DNA of 64,000 nucleotides from an uncultured Pseudomonadota bacterium (GTDB lineage: Bacteria; Pseudomonadota; Alphaproteobacteria; RF32; CAG-239), in contig CACWKS010000002.1 in the NCBI GenBank assembly GCA_902761535.1, forward strand, positions 206,418 to 270,417, in the 5' to 3' direction. The translations under genes were made by a program, and so were the position numbers. Shown here in pieces: positions 9,081-16,868 of the stretch (positions are counted from its first letter, which is position 1; each line of letters starts with the position of its first letter). The notes below the pieces were generated by a model. That model was not told the DNA's origin. It worked only from the letters and a program-made list of their open reading frames with translations, and ran no database searches.

Positions 9081-9909
9081 AATAATCTTTAATGCCGATG
9101 ATTTTGGTATTTCTCAAGGAGTCAATCAAGCCATTGAGCAGGCTCACAAGCAAGGTGTGCTTAATTCCACCAGTATAATGATAACCTTAAAATGGGCAGA
9201 GCAGGCGGTTAAAATGGCTCAATCAATGCCTGAGTTAAATATCGGTCTGCACATTAATCTCACCAATCAACAAGCTGCTTTAGCTCATCATGAAATTCCG
9301 TTATTAACTGATGATAAAGGTTATTTCAAAAATGGTTTTGTAAATCTGGCAATTCTTAATTTGCTGCACCCTAAGGAGCTTAAACGTCAGGCTAAAGCTG
9401 AAATAGAAGCCCAAATTAAACTTGCTCAAAATTCTGGTATAAAACTCAATCATCTTGATTCACATCGTCATATTCACATGATACCTGCGATTTTTAAGGC
9501 TTCATTAGAGCTTAAACAACAGTATAATATTCCTCGAATGCGCTTTATCAACGAGAATCCTCTGCGCACTATCAGACAAACTCAATCTAAAGAATGGCTC
9601 AAAGACGGAGCCTGGCTCAAAAGTCTGATTTTAAGTACTTGCGCTGTTATTGATAAATTGTTTTTTGGTTATAAATCAGATACTTATTTTTATTCCATCA
9701 TCAACACTTGCAAGATTTCGCGAGATAAACTGCGTCAAATAAAAGTGCCTTCGCAATATCAGGCAGTTGAAATTATGCTCCACCCCGGAAAACCGGAAGT
9801 TGACAAACAATTTCCCGAAGATGTGTTTGATGACAACATTCTGAAAGATTGGCGAGCTAAAGAGCTTGCAGCTTTGTTGGATAAATCAGTCAAAGATGAA
9901 TTTATTTGA
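9070..9909 (+). CDS. YdjC/ChbG-family carbohydrate deacetylase (NaxD/HpnK-like)
   Basis: This 279-residue polysaccharide-deacetylase-like protein has a TIM-barrel-type fold. Metal-site motifs are FNADDFGIS (7-15), GLHINLT and HLDSHRHIHM, with the late motif EIMLHPG. Family members remove N-acetyl groups from amino sugars: ChbG acts on chitobiose, HpnK on hopanoid precursors and NaxD on undecaprenyl-phosphate N-acetylgalactosamine. Its overlap with a polyprenyl-sugar synthase gene makes a lipid-linked N-acetylhexosamine the most likely substrate. There is no signal peptide, so it acts on the cytoplasmic side before the flip. A terminator lies directly after the stop, closing the operon. Confidence 0.88.
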   Translation: MINKIIFNADDFGISQGVNQAIEQAHKQGVLNSTSIMITLKWAEQAVKMAQSMPELNIGLHINLTNQQAALAHHEIPLLTDDKGYFKNGFVNLAILNLLHPKELKRQAKAEIEAQIKLAQNSGIKLNHLDSHRHIHMIPAIFKASLELKQQYNIPRMRFINENPLRTIRQTQSKEWLKDGAWLKSLILSTCAVIDKLFFGYKSDTYFYSIINTCKISRDKLRQIKVPSQYQAVEIMLHPGKPEVDKQFPEDVFDDNILKDWRAKELAALLDKSVKDEFI

Positions 9910-9916
9910 TAAAAGA

Positions 9917-9948
9917 AAACCCTTCAGAAATCAATCTGAAGGGGTTTC
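9917..9948. terminator. Bidirectional terminator between the deacetylase and the orphan gene
   Basis: AACCCTTCAG (9918-9927) pairs with CTGAAGGGGTTT (9936-9947). The A-rich left side and T-rich right side serve two converging genes. Confidence 0.8.
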
Positions 9949-9949
9949 C

Positions 9950-10447
9950 TTATTTCCTTACAACGTACCTGGTTTGAGCATGCACCATCGAACAATAGGT
10001 GATCTCACCTTCTCCAATCACCCAAATACTATTCCTTCCGGCGTAATAGCTTCCGGAAAGTTGAATTCCATTCAGGCGTGTTAATACCCGGTTGAGTTGG
10101 TAAGTTATCTTATCAATGGCAGCCCAAAAACCAACGGAAGGCAATTCTTGACCGCCTTTGCAGCGAGATACAGCTTCTTTTCGCTGTATTCCGTTTTGTT
10201 CGGTCAGTTCTATATAGTAGTTACTATACGGACCGTACTTGAAGGGGTAAATTCCCATCGGGTGCATTTCTTCTGCCACAATCAGCGGCAATCTGCAAAC
10301 CTTGCCATCAAGAATTACGGCAACGTCAAACTGTTGCTCAGCCGGCACTTTGTTCTCCAAATACTCATTTACTTGTGCCGATGTAAGACCATTCTCACAC
10401 ATTAGGCGTGAAATTTGAGCTAAAGCTTCATTTTGGTTCATAATCAT
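9950..10447 (-). CDS. Hypothetical protein, 165 residues
   Basis: I do not recognise this family. The protein has no signal peptide or membrane helix, two cysteines early and late (MCENG, SRCKGG, YCSMV) and a mixed alpha/beta composition. The N-terminal 30 residues look like a short helical HTH-like or UBA-like segment (EALAQISRLMCENGLTSAQVNEYL), followed by a beta-rich region. It is its own transcription unit: a very good promoter lies at 10480-10507 and a shared terminator follows the stop. The short leader (about 26 bases) has no Shine-Dalgarno sequence. Two possible starts exist at 10447 and 10441; neither is favoured by a ribosome site. Confidence 0.7.
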   Translation of the reverse strand: MIMNQNEALAQISRLMCENGLTSAQVNEYLENKVPAEQQFDVAVILDGKVCRLPLIVAEEMHPMGIYPFKYGPYSNYYIELTEQNGIQRKEAVSRCKGGQELPSVGFWAAIDKITYQLNRVLTRLNGIQLSGSYYAGRNSIWVIGEGEITYCSMVHAQTRYVVRK

Positions 10448-10479
10448 AATATTTAGTTAATAATATAAAGCGTCCTGCC

Positions 10480-10507
10480 TTTATATCATTACAATAAATT
10501 TTGTCAA
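10480..10507 (-). promoter_or_regulatory. Strong sigma-70 promoter for the orphan gene
   Basis: On the minus strand TTGACA (10507-10502) and TATAAA (10485-10480) are separated by 16 bases. The start codon is only about 33 bases beyond the -10 box and no Shine-Dalgarno sequence is visible in between. Confidence 0.7.
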
Positions 10508-10509
10508 TA

Positions 10510-11982
10510 CTAAATCTGTACGATTCCGCGCACTAAAGCATAGATTGCCACCAATGCCACCAACATCAATCCGCAAACCAAGCAACGTTCCGATTTCTTA
10601 AATATCGGCTCGTCAGGGGCATTTTGTTTGCGTGCTCTGATATAAACCGGAATTCCTAAAGCGATGATAATTACCGCCAACAATAAATATTTCAAACCGG
10701 CGGCATAAATCAGCCATAATGCATAAACTGATCCGGCTATTGCGGTAAATAATGCTCCTGCACGGCTGTAAATCAATCCTTTAGGGTATTCTCCGTCTTC
10801 GCACAGCTTCCACAAATAAGCACAAGAAGTCAGATAAGCCGGCAATACCATCACTGAAGTAATTGAAAGCATAGTGTTCCAAGCATTATTGGAAAAATAT
10901 ACCAACAATAAAAATAATTGCATGGCTGCCGATGTGGTAATTAAAGATACACTCGGGGCTTCTTTGGTATTTTCTTTGGCAAAACATTTGGGAAATGTGC
11001 CGTCAACTGCCGCTGATTGCGGAATTTGTGCGGTTATCATTGTCCAAGCCAGCCAACTGGTTAATACCGATATAACCAAACCGATATTCATAACCCAAGC
11101 TCCCCATTTGCCGACTGCTTTTTCCAAAATTCCTGCGGTTGACGGGTTGGCAACTTCGGCCAATTCTGCTTGATCCATATAGCCGAACGGCAACAATGAT
11201 AACAGAATATAAATCCCCAAACAGCCCAAAAAGCCCAACACTGTTGCCGGTCCGATAATTGATTGCGATTTGGCTTTATTCGACATCACCACCGCACCTT
11301 CAATACCGATAAACGACCATAAAGTAACCAACATTGTGCTTTTGATTTGACTGCTCAAATCACCGAGTTGGGCTTTGGTTTTGATTGCTTCACCCCAAAA
11401 ATCCAACTCAAATTTATCTAAGCGGAACAAAAACAGCATTATTAAAATAAACAACAGCAAAGGAACAATCTTTATTATGGTTCCGATGGTATTTACCACG
11501 CTGGCCTGTTTTACTCCGCGTAATACTAAGCAGTTGAAAAACCAAATAATGACAGATCCGCCGATGATTGATGCTAAATTATTACCGCCGGTGAAATATC
11601 CCGGATAAAAATAATTCAGGGCATCCATGGTAATCACCGCATAGCCGACATTGCCGCATACCTGACACAGCCAATACGACCACCCGATAATAAATCCCAT
11701 ATAAGCTCCAAAACCGGCTCTGCTGTAGGAATATATGCCGGTAGTCAGTTCCGGTTTAGCCATTGATAAAATTGAAAAGGTACGGGCAATAAAATATATG
11801 CCTAATCCTGTAATCACCCATGCCAACAACACCGCACCGGCAGAAGCTCCTGCCGCCATATTTTGGGGCAGGGAATAGATACCACCGCCGATCATGGAAC
11901 TTACTACAATTGCAGCCAAAGCCCACATGCCCAGTTTATTGGATTTTGGAGTGGTATCATTTATGGAATTTGTTTTTTTCAT
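10510..11982 (-). CDS. APC-family basic amino acid antiporter (AaxC/ArcD-like, probable arginine/agmatine exchange)
   Basis: This is a 490-residue APC-superfamily transporter with 12 predicted membrane helices. Helix 1 carries the unwound substrate-site motif SSMIGGGIYSLPQN (about 29-42), close to the GSG-type motif of AdiC/ArcD. Other conserved runs are GWSYWLCQV and SFIGIEGAVVMSNKAK. It is the downstream neighbour of a pyruvoyl-dependent arginine decarboxylase, 23 bases away on the same strand. That is the arrangement of the chlamydial AaxB-AaxC system, in which the antiporter brings in arginine and exports agmatine. Arginine/ornithine or lysine/cadaverine exchange are alternatives from sequence alone; the neighbour favours agmatine. 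There is no ribosome-site anomaly. Confidence 0.85.
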   Translation of the reverse strand: MKKTNSINDTTPKSNKLGMWALAAIVVSSMIGGGIYSLPQNMAAGASAGAVLLAWVITGLGIYFIARTFSILSMAKPELTTGIYSYSRAGFGAYMGFIIGWSYWLCQVCGNVGYAVITMDALNYFYPGYFTGGNNLASIIGGSVIIWFFNCLVLRGVKQASVVNTIGTIIKIVPLLLFILIMLFLFRLDKFELDFWGEAIKTKAQLGDLSSQIKSTMLVTLWSFIGIEGAVVMSNKAKSQSIIGPATVLGFLGCLGIYILLSLLPFGYMDQAELAEVANPSTAGILEKAVGKWGAWVMNIGLVISVLTSWLAWTMITAQIPQSAAVDGTFPKCFAKENTKEAPSVSLITTSAAMQLFLLLVYFSNNAWNTMLSITSVMVLPAYLTSCAYLWKLCEDGEYPKGLIYSRAGALFTAIAGSVYALWLIYAAGLKYLLLAVIIIALGIPVYIRARKQNAPDEPIFKKSERCLVCGLMLVALVAIYALVRGIVQI

Positions 11983-12005
11983 TATTAATATTCCCCGCGA
12001 TTATG

Positions 12006-12590
12006 TTATAATTTTACCGGTTCGGCCTGTTCAAAGTTTAAGAAACCCATAGCGGTCAGACTATAACCGAATTGATGAGTTATATTCACATAATTATGCC
12101 ACATCTGAAATTCTGAATGTCTTTCCACTCCGCGAATTTCCAGCTCATGTTTCAGCGATTTGTTGAGCCACATCTCGGCATGACCTTTGGCAATATCATC
12201 ATCGATTTGTGTGTCGAAATATTCTACATATTCGGCCGCCCAACCGCCGATTAGCTCGCCTTTACTGTCTTTACCCCAACATACTCCTATACCGGTGGCA
12301 ATTGCTTTATGATCATCACGCGAAGCTCCGTTTCCGGCAATAATGGTTTCCAAAACTGCACCATGTTTGAAATGTTTGATAATTTTATCATCCAAAGGCA
12401 CGATATTACCGAATAATTCTTTGGGTAAAACCGAAGTATACGGCACAATATTGAAGTTTTCGATTTTGGCACTCATCAAAGCCGAATCATAACAAAATGT
12501 TTCAAAAGGTTGCGGCGGGATTCCGTCATCGGCTTGACCGCCGCCGGAAGTGATAAAAGCAAAAGTAGGATACCTAACACCCATTGTCAT
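12006..12590 (-). CDS. aaxB: Pyruvoyl-dependent arginine decarboxylase
   Basis: This is a 194-residue proenzyme that decarboxylates arginine to agmatine and CO2, consuming a proton; the active pyruvoyl group is made by self-cleavage before a serine. The processing motif [11 protein letters not shown] places Thr52-Ser53 at the expected cleavage site, the same residue numbers as in chlamydial AaxB. Upstream TSGGGQADD and downstream [19 protein letters not shown] are family motifs. The start at 12590 has an AGGAG seven bases before it; a second ATG two codons on is less well placed. It is first in a two-gene unit with the antiporter, suggesting an acid-resistance or arginine-scavenging role. It is isolated upstream by the pfk terminator. 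Confidence 0.92.
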   Translation of the reverse strand: MTMGVRYPTFAFITSGGGQADDGIPPQPFETFCYDSALMSAKIENFNIVPYTSVLPKELFGNIVPLDDKIIKHFKHGAVLETIIAGNGASRDDHKAIATGIGVCWGKDSKGELIGGWAAEYVEYFDTQIDDDIAKGHAEMWLNKSLKHELEIRGVERHSEFQMWHNYVNITHQFGYSLTAMGFLNFEQAEPVKL

Positions 12591-12678
12591 AACAAATCTC
12601 CTTACAAATTATATGATAAAAAACAGCTCTGGTCGAGCTGTCATATAAATAATTGCGGAAATCAGTCTTTCAACAAAA

Positions 12679-12708
12679 CAAAACCCTATCACAAAGGATA
12701 GGGTTTTG
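12679..12708 (-). terminator. Terminator after pfk
   Basis: AAAACCCTATC (12680-12690) pairs with GATAGGGTTTT (12697-12707). It lies just past the pfk stop on the minus strand and upstream of the arginine decarboxylase gene, which must therefore have its own promoter. Confidence 0.85.
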
Positions 12709-12725
12709 CGGGATAATTATCGAGA

Positions 12726-13805
12726 TTAAACCTCTCCGACATAAATTCCCAATACTTTAGCGGTTGTAACATATTTTCCCTTAGGATTAACAAAGGTAGT
12801 TCCGGCTTTCACCACATCAGCCAAAGGAACGGAAGATATTTTGCCGTCTTTCCAAATAACCATACGGCGATCTTCACCTTTATCCAACAGTTCTACCGCA
12901 TGGGCTCCGAACAAATAAGCCAACAATCTGTCGCGAGCCGAAGGCACACCGGAGCGTTGCAAATGTCCCAAAGTTACCGAACGGAATTGCATACCGTGAT
13001 AACGTTTGGTTAATTCGGCATTCAAATACTCGCTTATACCTCCGTAAACTTTTTCGCCGACCATATTGGAATGTTGAGAAATGGTATAACCATCTTCGGT
13101 TTTGCACCCCTCCGACACAACAATTACGGCATGATTACGCCCGCGAGCTTTAATTTCTTTAAGTTTTTCAATTATACCGTCAAGCGAATAGGGCACTTCA
13201 GGAATCAAACATACATCAGCCTGACCGGCAATTGCCGAATGAATAGCCAAATGACCGGCATCTCTGCCCATAACTTCAATAATCATTGCGCGATTGTGCG
13301 AACGAGCTGTCAGTTCCAAACTGTCAATTGAAGTTGTGCAATATTCCACTGCAGTCTGAAAACCTACTGACGATTCGGTAATCGGGGTATCATTATCGAT
13401 GGTCTTGGGAATGCCGATCATCCTTACATTTGAACCGCGGCTCATATTGGATACAATATTCATACTTCCGTCGCCACCGACTAAAACAATTCCGTCTAAT
13501 CCCAAATCTTTAACCCCCTTGGCAAAACGTTTGGAAACTTCTTCCAAAGATTCGATTCGCAAACCTTTATTCAACGAGCCGAGATAAGAACCGGACAATC
13601 TCGGCCAGGGAGAATCACAAAAATCCTTCAGAGTAAGCAATTGATAGCCATGGGGCGATTCGGTAATACCTTCTGTTCCGTTATGGATTCCGTAAACTTC
13701 CCAGCCTTTCTTTCCTGCAGCGGCCACTACCGAGCTGATTACCGAGTTCAATCCGGCACAGTCTCCGCCGGAGGTTAAAATACCTATCCTTTTGATTTTT
13801 TTCAT
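12726..13805 (-). CDS. pfkA: 6-phosphofructokinase
   Basis: This 359-residue PfkA-family kinase phosphorylates fructose 6-phosphate in glycolysis. Motifs: ATP-loop start TSGGDCAGLN (11-20), GGDGS (110-114), catalytic PKTIDND (133-139), MGRDAGHLA and EGCKTEDG. The pair of phosphoryl-donor determinants is mixed. Gly in GGDGS is the ATP-type residue, while Lys in PKTIDND is the residue usual in pyrophosphate-dependent enzymes. ATP-dependent 'group III' enzymes with this Gly/Lys combination are known, so ATP is the likelier donor. The gene is alone with its own terminator. It shares the 13806-13931 promoter region with the small gene on the other strand. Confidence 0.93.
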   Translation of the reverse strand: MKKIKRIGILTSGGDCAGLNSVISSVVAAAGKKGWEVYGIHNGTEGITESPHGYQLLTLKDFCDSPWPRLSGSYLGSLNKGLRIESLEEVSKRFAKGVKDLGLDGIVLVGGDGSMNIVSNMSRGSNVRMIGIPKTIDNDTPITESSVGFQTAVEYCTTSIDSLELTARSHNRAMIIEVMGRDAGHLAIHSAIAGQADVCLIPEVPYSLDGIIEKLKEIKARGRNHAVIVVSEGCKTEDGYTISQHSNMVGEKVYGGISEYLNAELTKRYHGMQFRSVTLGHLQRSGVPSARDRLLAYLFGAHAVELLDKGEDRRMVIWKDGKISSVPLADVVKAGTTFVNPKGKYVTTAKVLGIYVGEV

Positions 13806-13828
13806 TTTTCTATACCCTCATTTTATTG

Positions 13829-13857
13829 TTGCAATTTTATGAATTTTGCTGTATAAT
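13829..13857 (+). promoter_or_regulatory. Candidate sigma-70 promoter for the DUF465-like gene
   Basis: TTGCAA at 13829-13834 and a perfect TATAAT at 13852-13857 with a 17-base spacer. They lie about 75 bases before the small ORF and are divergent from pfk. Confidence 0.55.
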
Positions 13858-13931
13858 ATTACACATATTGGAACATTTTCCAGTAAAAAATACTACTTAT
13901 GGGCACTTTTATTTGAAAGGTCACTTAACAT

Positions 13932-14144
13932 ATGTTCAATCAAAATGCTTCCGCTAAGTTGTTGCAACAGCTTTGCGAGTTAAAGTTGGAAGAACGACGT
14001 GTATCTTCCGACATTCGCCATTTAGTAACCAATAGTCGTACTATTGATTTTTACAAGGCTAAACAATTGAACAATCTTCGCAGCGGAGTAAAAAGTAAGA
14101 TTAAATCAGTTGAGTCTAAAATAACTCCGAACATTATAGCATAA
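13932..14144 (+). CDS. Small DUF465 (YdcH-like) protein
   Basis: This 70-residue, basic, wholly helical protein contains LEERRVSSDIRHLV followed by DFYKAKQLNNLRSGVKSKIKSVESKI. The layout of a short acidic/basic helix, a loop, then a K-rich helix with an L-x2-L-x2-GVKSKI ending resembles the YdcH/DUF465 family of small coiled-coil proteins; function there is unknown. It has its own promoter and terminator, which supports a real gene despite its size. The start follows a weak GAAAGG at a suboptimal distance. The family call is tentative. Confidence 0.6.
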   Translation: MFNQNASAKLLQQLCELKLEERRVSSDIRHLVTNSRTIDFYKAKQLNNLRSGVKSKIKSVESKITPNIIA

Positions 14145-14164
14145 TTGTTTTTTAACGTTTTTTT

Positions 14165-14200
14165 AAAGAATCTTGTATTATAATCAAGATTCTTTTTTTT
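14165..14200 (+). terminator. Terminator after the DUF465-like gene
   Basis: AAAGAATCTTG (14165-14175) pairs with CAAGATTCTTT (14185-14195) and is followed by a run of T. Confidence 0.85.
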
Positions 14201-14269
14201 ATGATTGACAATCAGATTCACCGTAATATTATACCAATGATTCTTAAATCAGCAAAGGGTAATAATATT

Positions 14270-16804
14270 ATGAAAAATAAAAATGTTTTAACCATTCTGC
14301 TAGGAACTACCTTTCTGACATCACCGGCTTTTGCCGATGGTGCCGAAGTGACTGCAGATTATCTTAATTCTCTGAGTTTGCCGCAAATAACTTGGAATAC
14401 AGTCAGTACATCCGGTAGCACGGCGGTTGAAATTGACGGAAACACTTTTTATTATACCTATGACAATACCAAAGGTTATACTGAAGAAAGTAACCAATAT
14501 TCGTCTACCAGTACTACTCCTCCGGTATCTTCCGATGATGTCAGCGGTAAGCTGTTCCGTAATGTTGATAGTAGTAATATAAACGGAGCCATTGGTCTCA
14601 AAGGAATAGGTGACCAATCTTCTGTTAGTATTATATCAGATTTTGTTAACAATCATTCCGGCGAATATGGTGGTGGAATTACCATATCTGCTTCTTCTGC
14701 TGAGATTATAAGCCTTGGTGATATTTCCGGAGTTTTTGCCGGCAATTCTGCTTACGGAACGACTCATGGTTTAGGTGGTGCTATCTATCTGGAAACTATG
14801 TCTGGTAGCACTACTGCCAATATGGATGCGACAGTAAACAAGATCAGTGGTAATTTTATCAATAATAAAGCCAGTGCAACCGGTAGTGATAAGTGGACTC
14901 ACGGTGGTGCGATTGATAACCACGGCAGAATTCAGAGTATTGACGCCAACTTTATCGGTAACATCGCCGAAGGTAGCGGACAATATGTTTATGGTGGAGC
15001 CCTCAACAATGGTAAAAATTACAGCGGAGGCTATATCGGTTCGATTCACGGTAATTTTATCGGTAACCAGGCAACATCCACCGGCAGCAGTGCAACCGGA
15101 GGGGCGATTCGCAATACCGGAACAATCGACGATATAGTTAACTCTAACTTTTTGTATAACGCTGTATCCGGTAATTCGTCCTCAACTGGAGGAGCAATTT
15201 ATTCAACTAAAGATTTAAAAGTTTCGGCCGATAATGGTACTTCACTGTTTGAAGGCAATACGGCTAACGGTGAATCCAACGCGATTTATATGTTGGGCGC
15301 CGAAACAGGAATAGTTGATTTAAATCTTCGAGCCGAGAACGGCGGAGAACTCACCTTTAATGACGATATTGACGGCGAATACTATGATATCAGCATTAGC
15401 GGTGATGACAGCGGTGAAGTTGTCTTCAATCAAACGGTTGATAATGTCAATAATATTGACATTGACGATGGCGGCGTAATGAGAATGGGAACCGAAGCTT
15501 TAATCAATACTCAAGATTTTACGAGCACAACCGATGGATCCCATACCATCAAAGTAGATATCGAAGTTGATCGTGCCAATGAAGAAGTTAAATCCGGTTT
15601 GATCAATGTCGAGGGCGAAGTAAGCGGCGACTACAAAGTGATAGTTAATTCGCTCAATCGTGATGGTTATAAAGATGCCAACACAATATTCTTGTCCGCC
15701 CCGAATGACAGCGATGAAACTGATGAAAGTTTCATGGTCAGCCGCGTAATCGGCAACCCCCATCAATGGGAAGCCTTACGTAACTACGGCGGTGAAACCT
15801 CCGGTTCAAATTGGTATTTAGGTTTAACCAGATACGAAACTCCTGAGGTTATAGCAGCTATCGGCTTGCATCAGGCGGCTATTGAACAAACTCGTAGCGT
15901 AACCCGCAACATCGGCAACAAAGTTGCCGCCGGCAGAGAATATTGCCAAAATTGCGGTGTATATGACTACAATTGGGACGGCGAGAAATTGCGCAACCTG
16001 TGGGTATTGGTCAACGGCGAGAATGCTCAAATTGACAAGCATATTGATATGGAAGCCAAAATCTGGGGTATTGAAGCCGGATTTGATATGCAAAAAGATG
16101 ATCCTAACAATACTTTAGGTGTATTTGCCTCCTATCGTCGCGGTGACTATGATTTGTCCGGTGATGGTGACGAATATCGTTCATCTATCGGCTCTGATAT
16201 CGATATCGACAGCTATCTGGCCGGTTTATACTACCGTTATGATCGCAACCTGAATTGGTTGTTTGCCACTATCTACGGCGGTCTGCAACAAGCCGAAATC
16301 AAAACTAATGATGGTGTAACCGAATTTGATACCGATGGTGTTGAGTTAGGTGCCGGAGTAGAAGTAGGTCGCACCATTCCGCTCAAAGAAACGGTAACTT
16401 TAACCCCGAGTGTAGGTTTATACTACAATCAGGTCAGCTTTGACGATGCAGATGATAATATGGGCAAGCACTATGATTGGAGCACCATTCGTCATCTGGA
16501 AGCTGAGGCGGGAGTTCGCTTGGAGAAACAATTTGAAGACGGTAAATTGTATATCAAACCGAGCGTAATCCAAACCTTGACCGGCAATGATAAAGTCAAA
16601 ATCACCGGCATGGATGAGGCTGATACCTATCATGACCAAACTTTAGGTCGTATCGAGGTAGGCGGACGCTATGGCTTCACCGATGCTCTCTCGGGTTGGG
16701 CTTGGGCCAACTACACATTCGGCAACGCTTATAAAGCAACCGGAGCCGGAGTTGGTGTAAGCTACGCTTGGAAATATTTTAAATTTCCATTGACAGTACA
16801 ATAG
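14270..16804 (+). CDS. Autotransporter with PMP-like FxxN/GGA(I/L) repeats
   Basis: This 844-residue type V secreted protein begins at the ATG at 14270, after AAAGGG, with a clean signal peptide ending SPAFA-DG at about residue 22. A 69-base upstream in-frame extension lacks a signal sequence. The passenger (about 23-560) is Gly/Ser/Asn-rich and forms a beta-helix-like region. It contains at least four units pairing NFI(N/G)N with GGAI or GGAL (for example near codons at 14850-15200), the hallmark of chlamydial polymorphic outer membrane proteins. The last about 260 residues (from roughly RSVTRNIGNKV) form an autotransporter barrel with alternating aromatic strands, ending in KYFKFPLTVQ rather than the usual terminal Phe. 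Codons for the barrel are GC-richer than those of its neighbours. Confidence 0.88.
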   Translation: MKNKNVLTILLGTTFLTSPAFADGAEVTADYLNSLSLPQITWNTVSTSGSTAVEIDGNTFYYTYDNTKGYTEESNQYSSTSTTPPVSSDDVSGKLFRNVDSSNINGAIGLKGIGDQSSVSIISDFVNNHSGEYGGGITISASSAEIISLGDISGVFAGNSAYGTTHGLGGAIYLETMSGSTTANMDATVNKISGNFINNKASATGSDKWTHGGAIDNHGRIQSIDANFIGNIAEGSGQYVYGGALNNGKNYSGGYIGSIHGNFIGNQATSTGSSATGGAIRNTGTIDDIVNSNFLYNAVSGNSSSTGGAIYSTKDLKVSADNGTSLFEGNTANGESNAIYMLGAETGIVDLNLRAENGGELTFNDDIDGEYYDISISGDDSGEVVFNQTVDNVNNIDIDDGGVMRMGTEALINTQDFTSTTDGSHTIKVDIEVDRANEEVKSGLINVEGEVSGDYKVIVNSLNRDGYKDANTIFLSAPNDSDETDESFMVSRVIGNPHQWEALRNYGGETSGSNWYLGLTRYETPEVIAAIGLHQAAIEQTRSVTRNIGNKVAAGREYCQNCGVYDYNWDGEKLRNLWVLVNGENAQIDKHIDMEAKIWGIEAGFDMQKDDPNNTLGVFASYRRGDYDLSGDGDEYRSSIGSDIDIDSYLAGLYYRYDRNLNWLFATIYGGLQQAEIKTNDGVTEFDTDGVELGAGVEVGRTIPLKETVTLTPSVGLYYNQVSFDDADDNMGKHYDWSTIRHLEAEAGVRLEKQFEDGKLYIKPSVIQTLTGNDKVKITGMDEADTYHDQTLGRIEVGGRYGFTDALSGWAWANYTFGNAYKATGAGVGVSYAWKYFKFPLTVQ

Positions 16805-16868
16805 AAATTTGTTACCATTAACATACATTTGGCTAGCTTTTAAACAACATAATATAGGAGTTATTATC

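Noticed and set aside
14201-14269. N-terminal extension of the autotransporter
   Set aside because: Starting at 14201 would place 23 polar residues before a clean signal peptide, and its ATG follows the terminator of the previous gene with no ribosome site.
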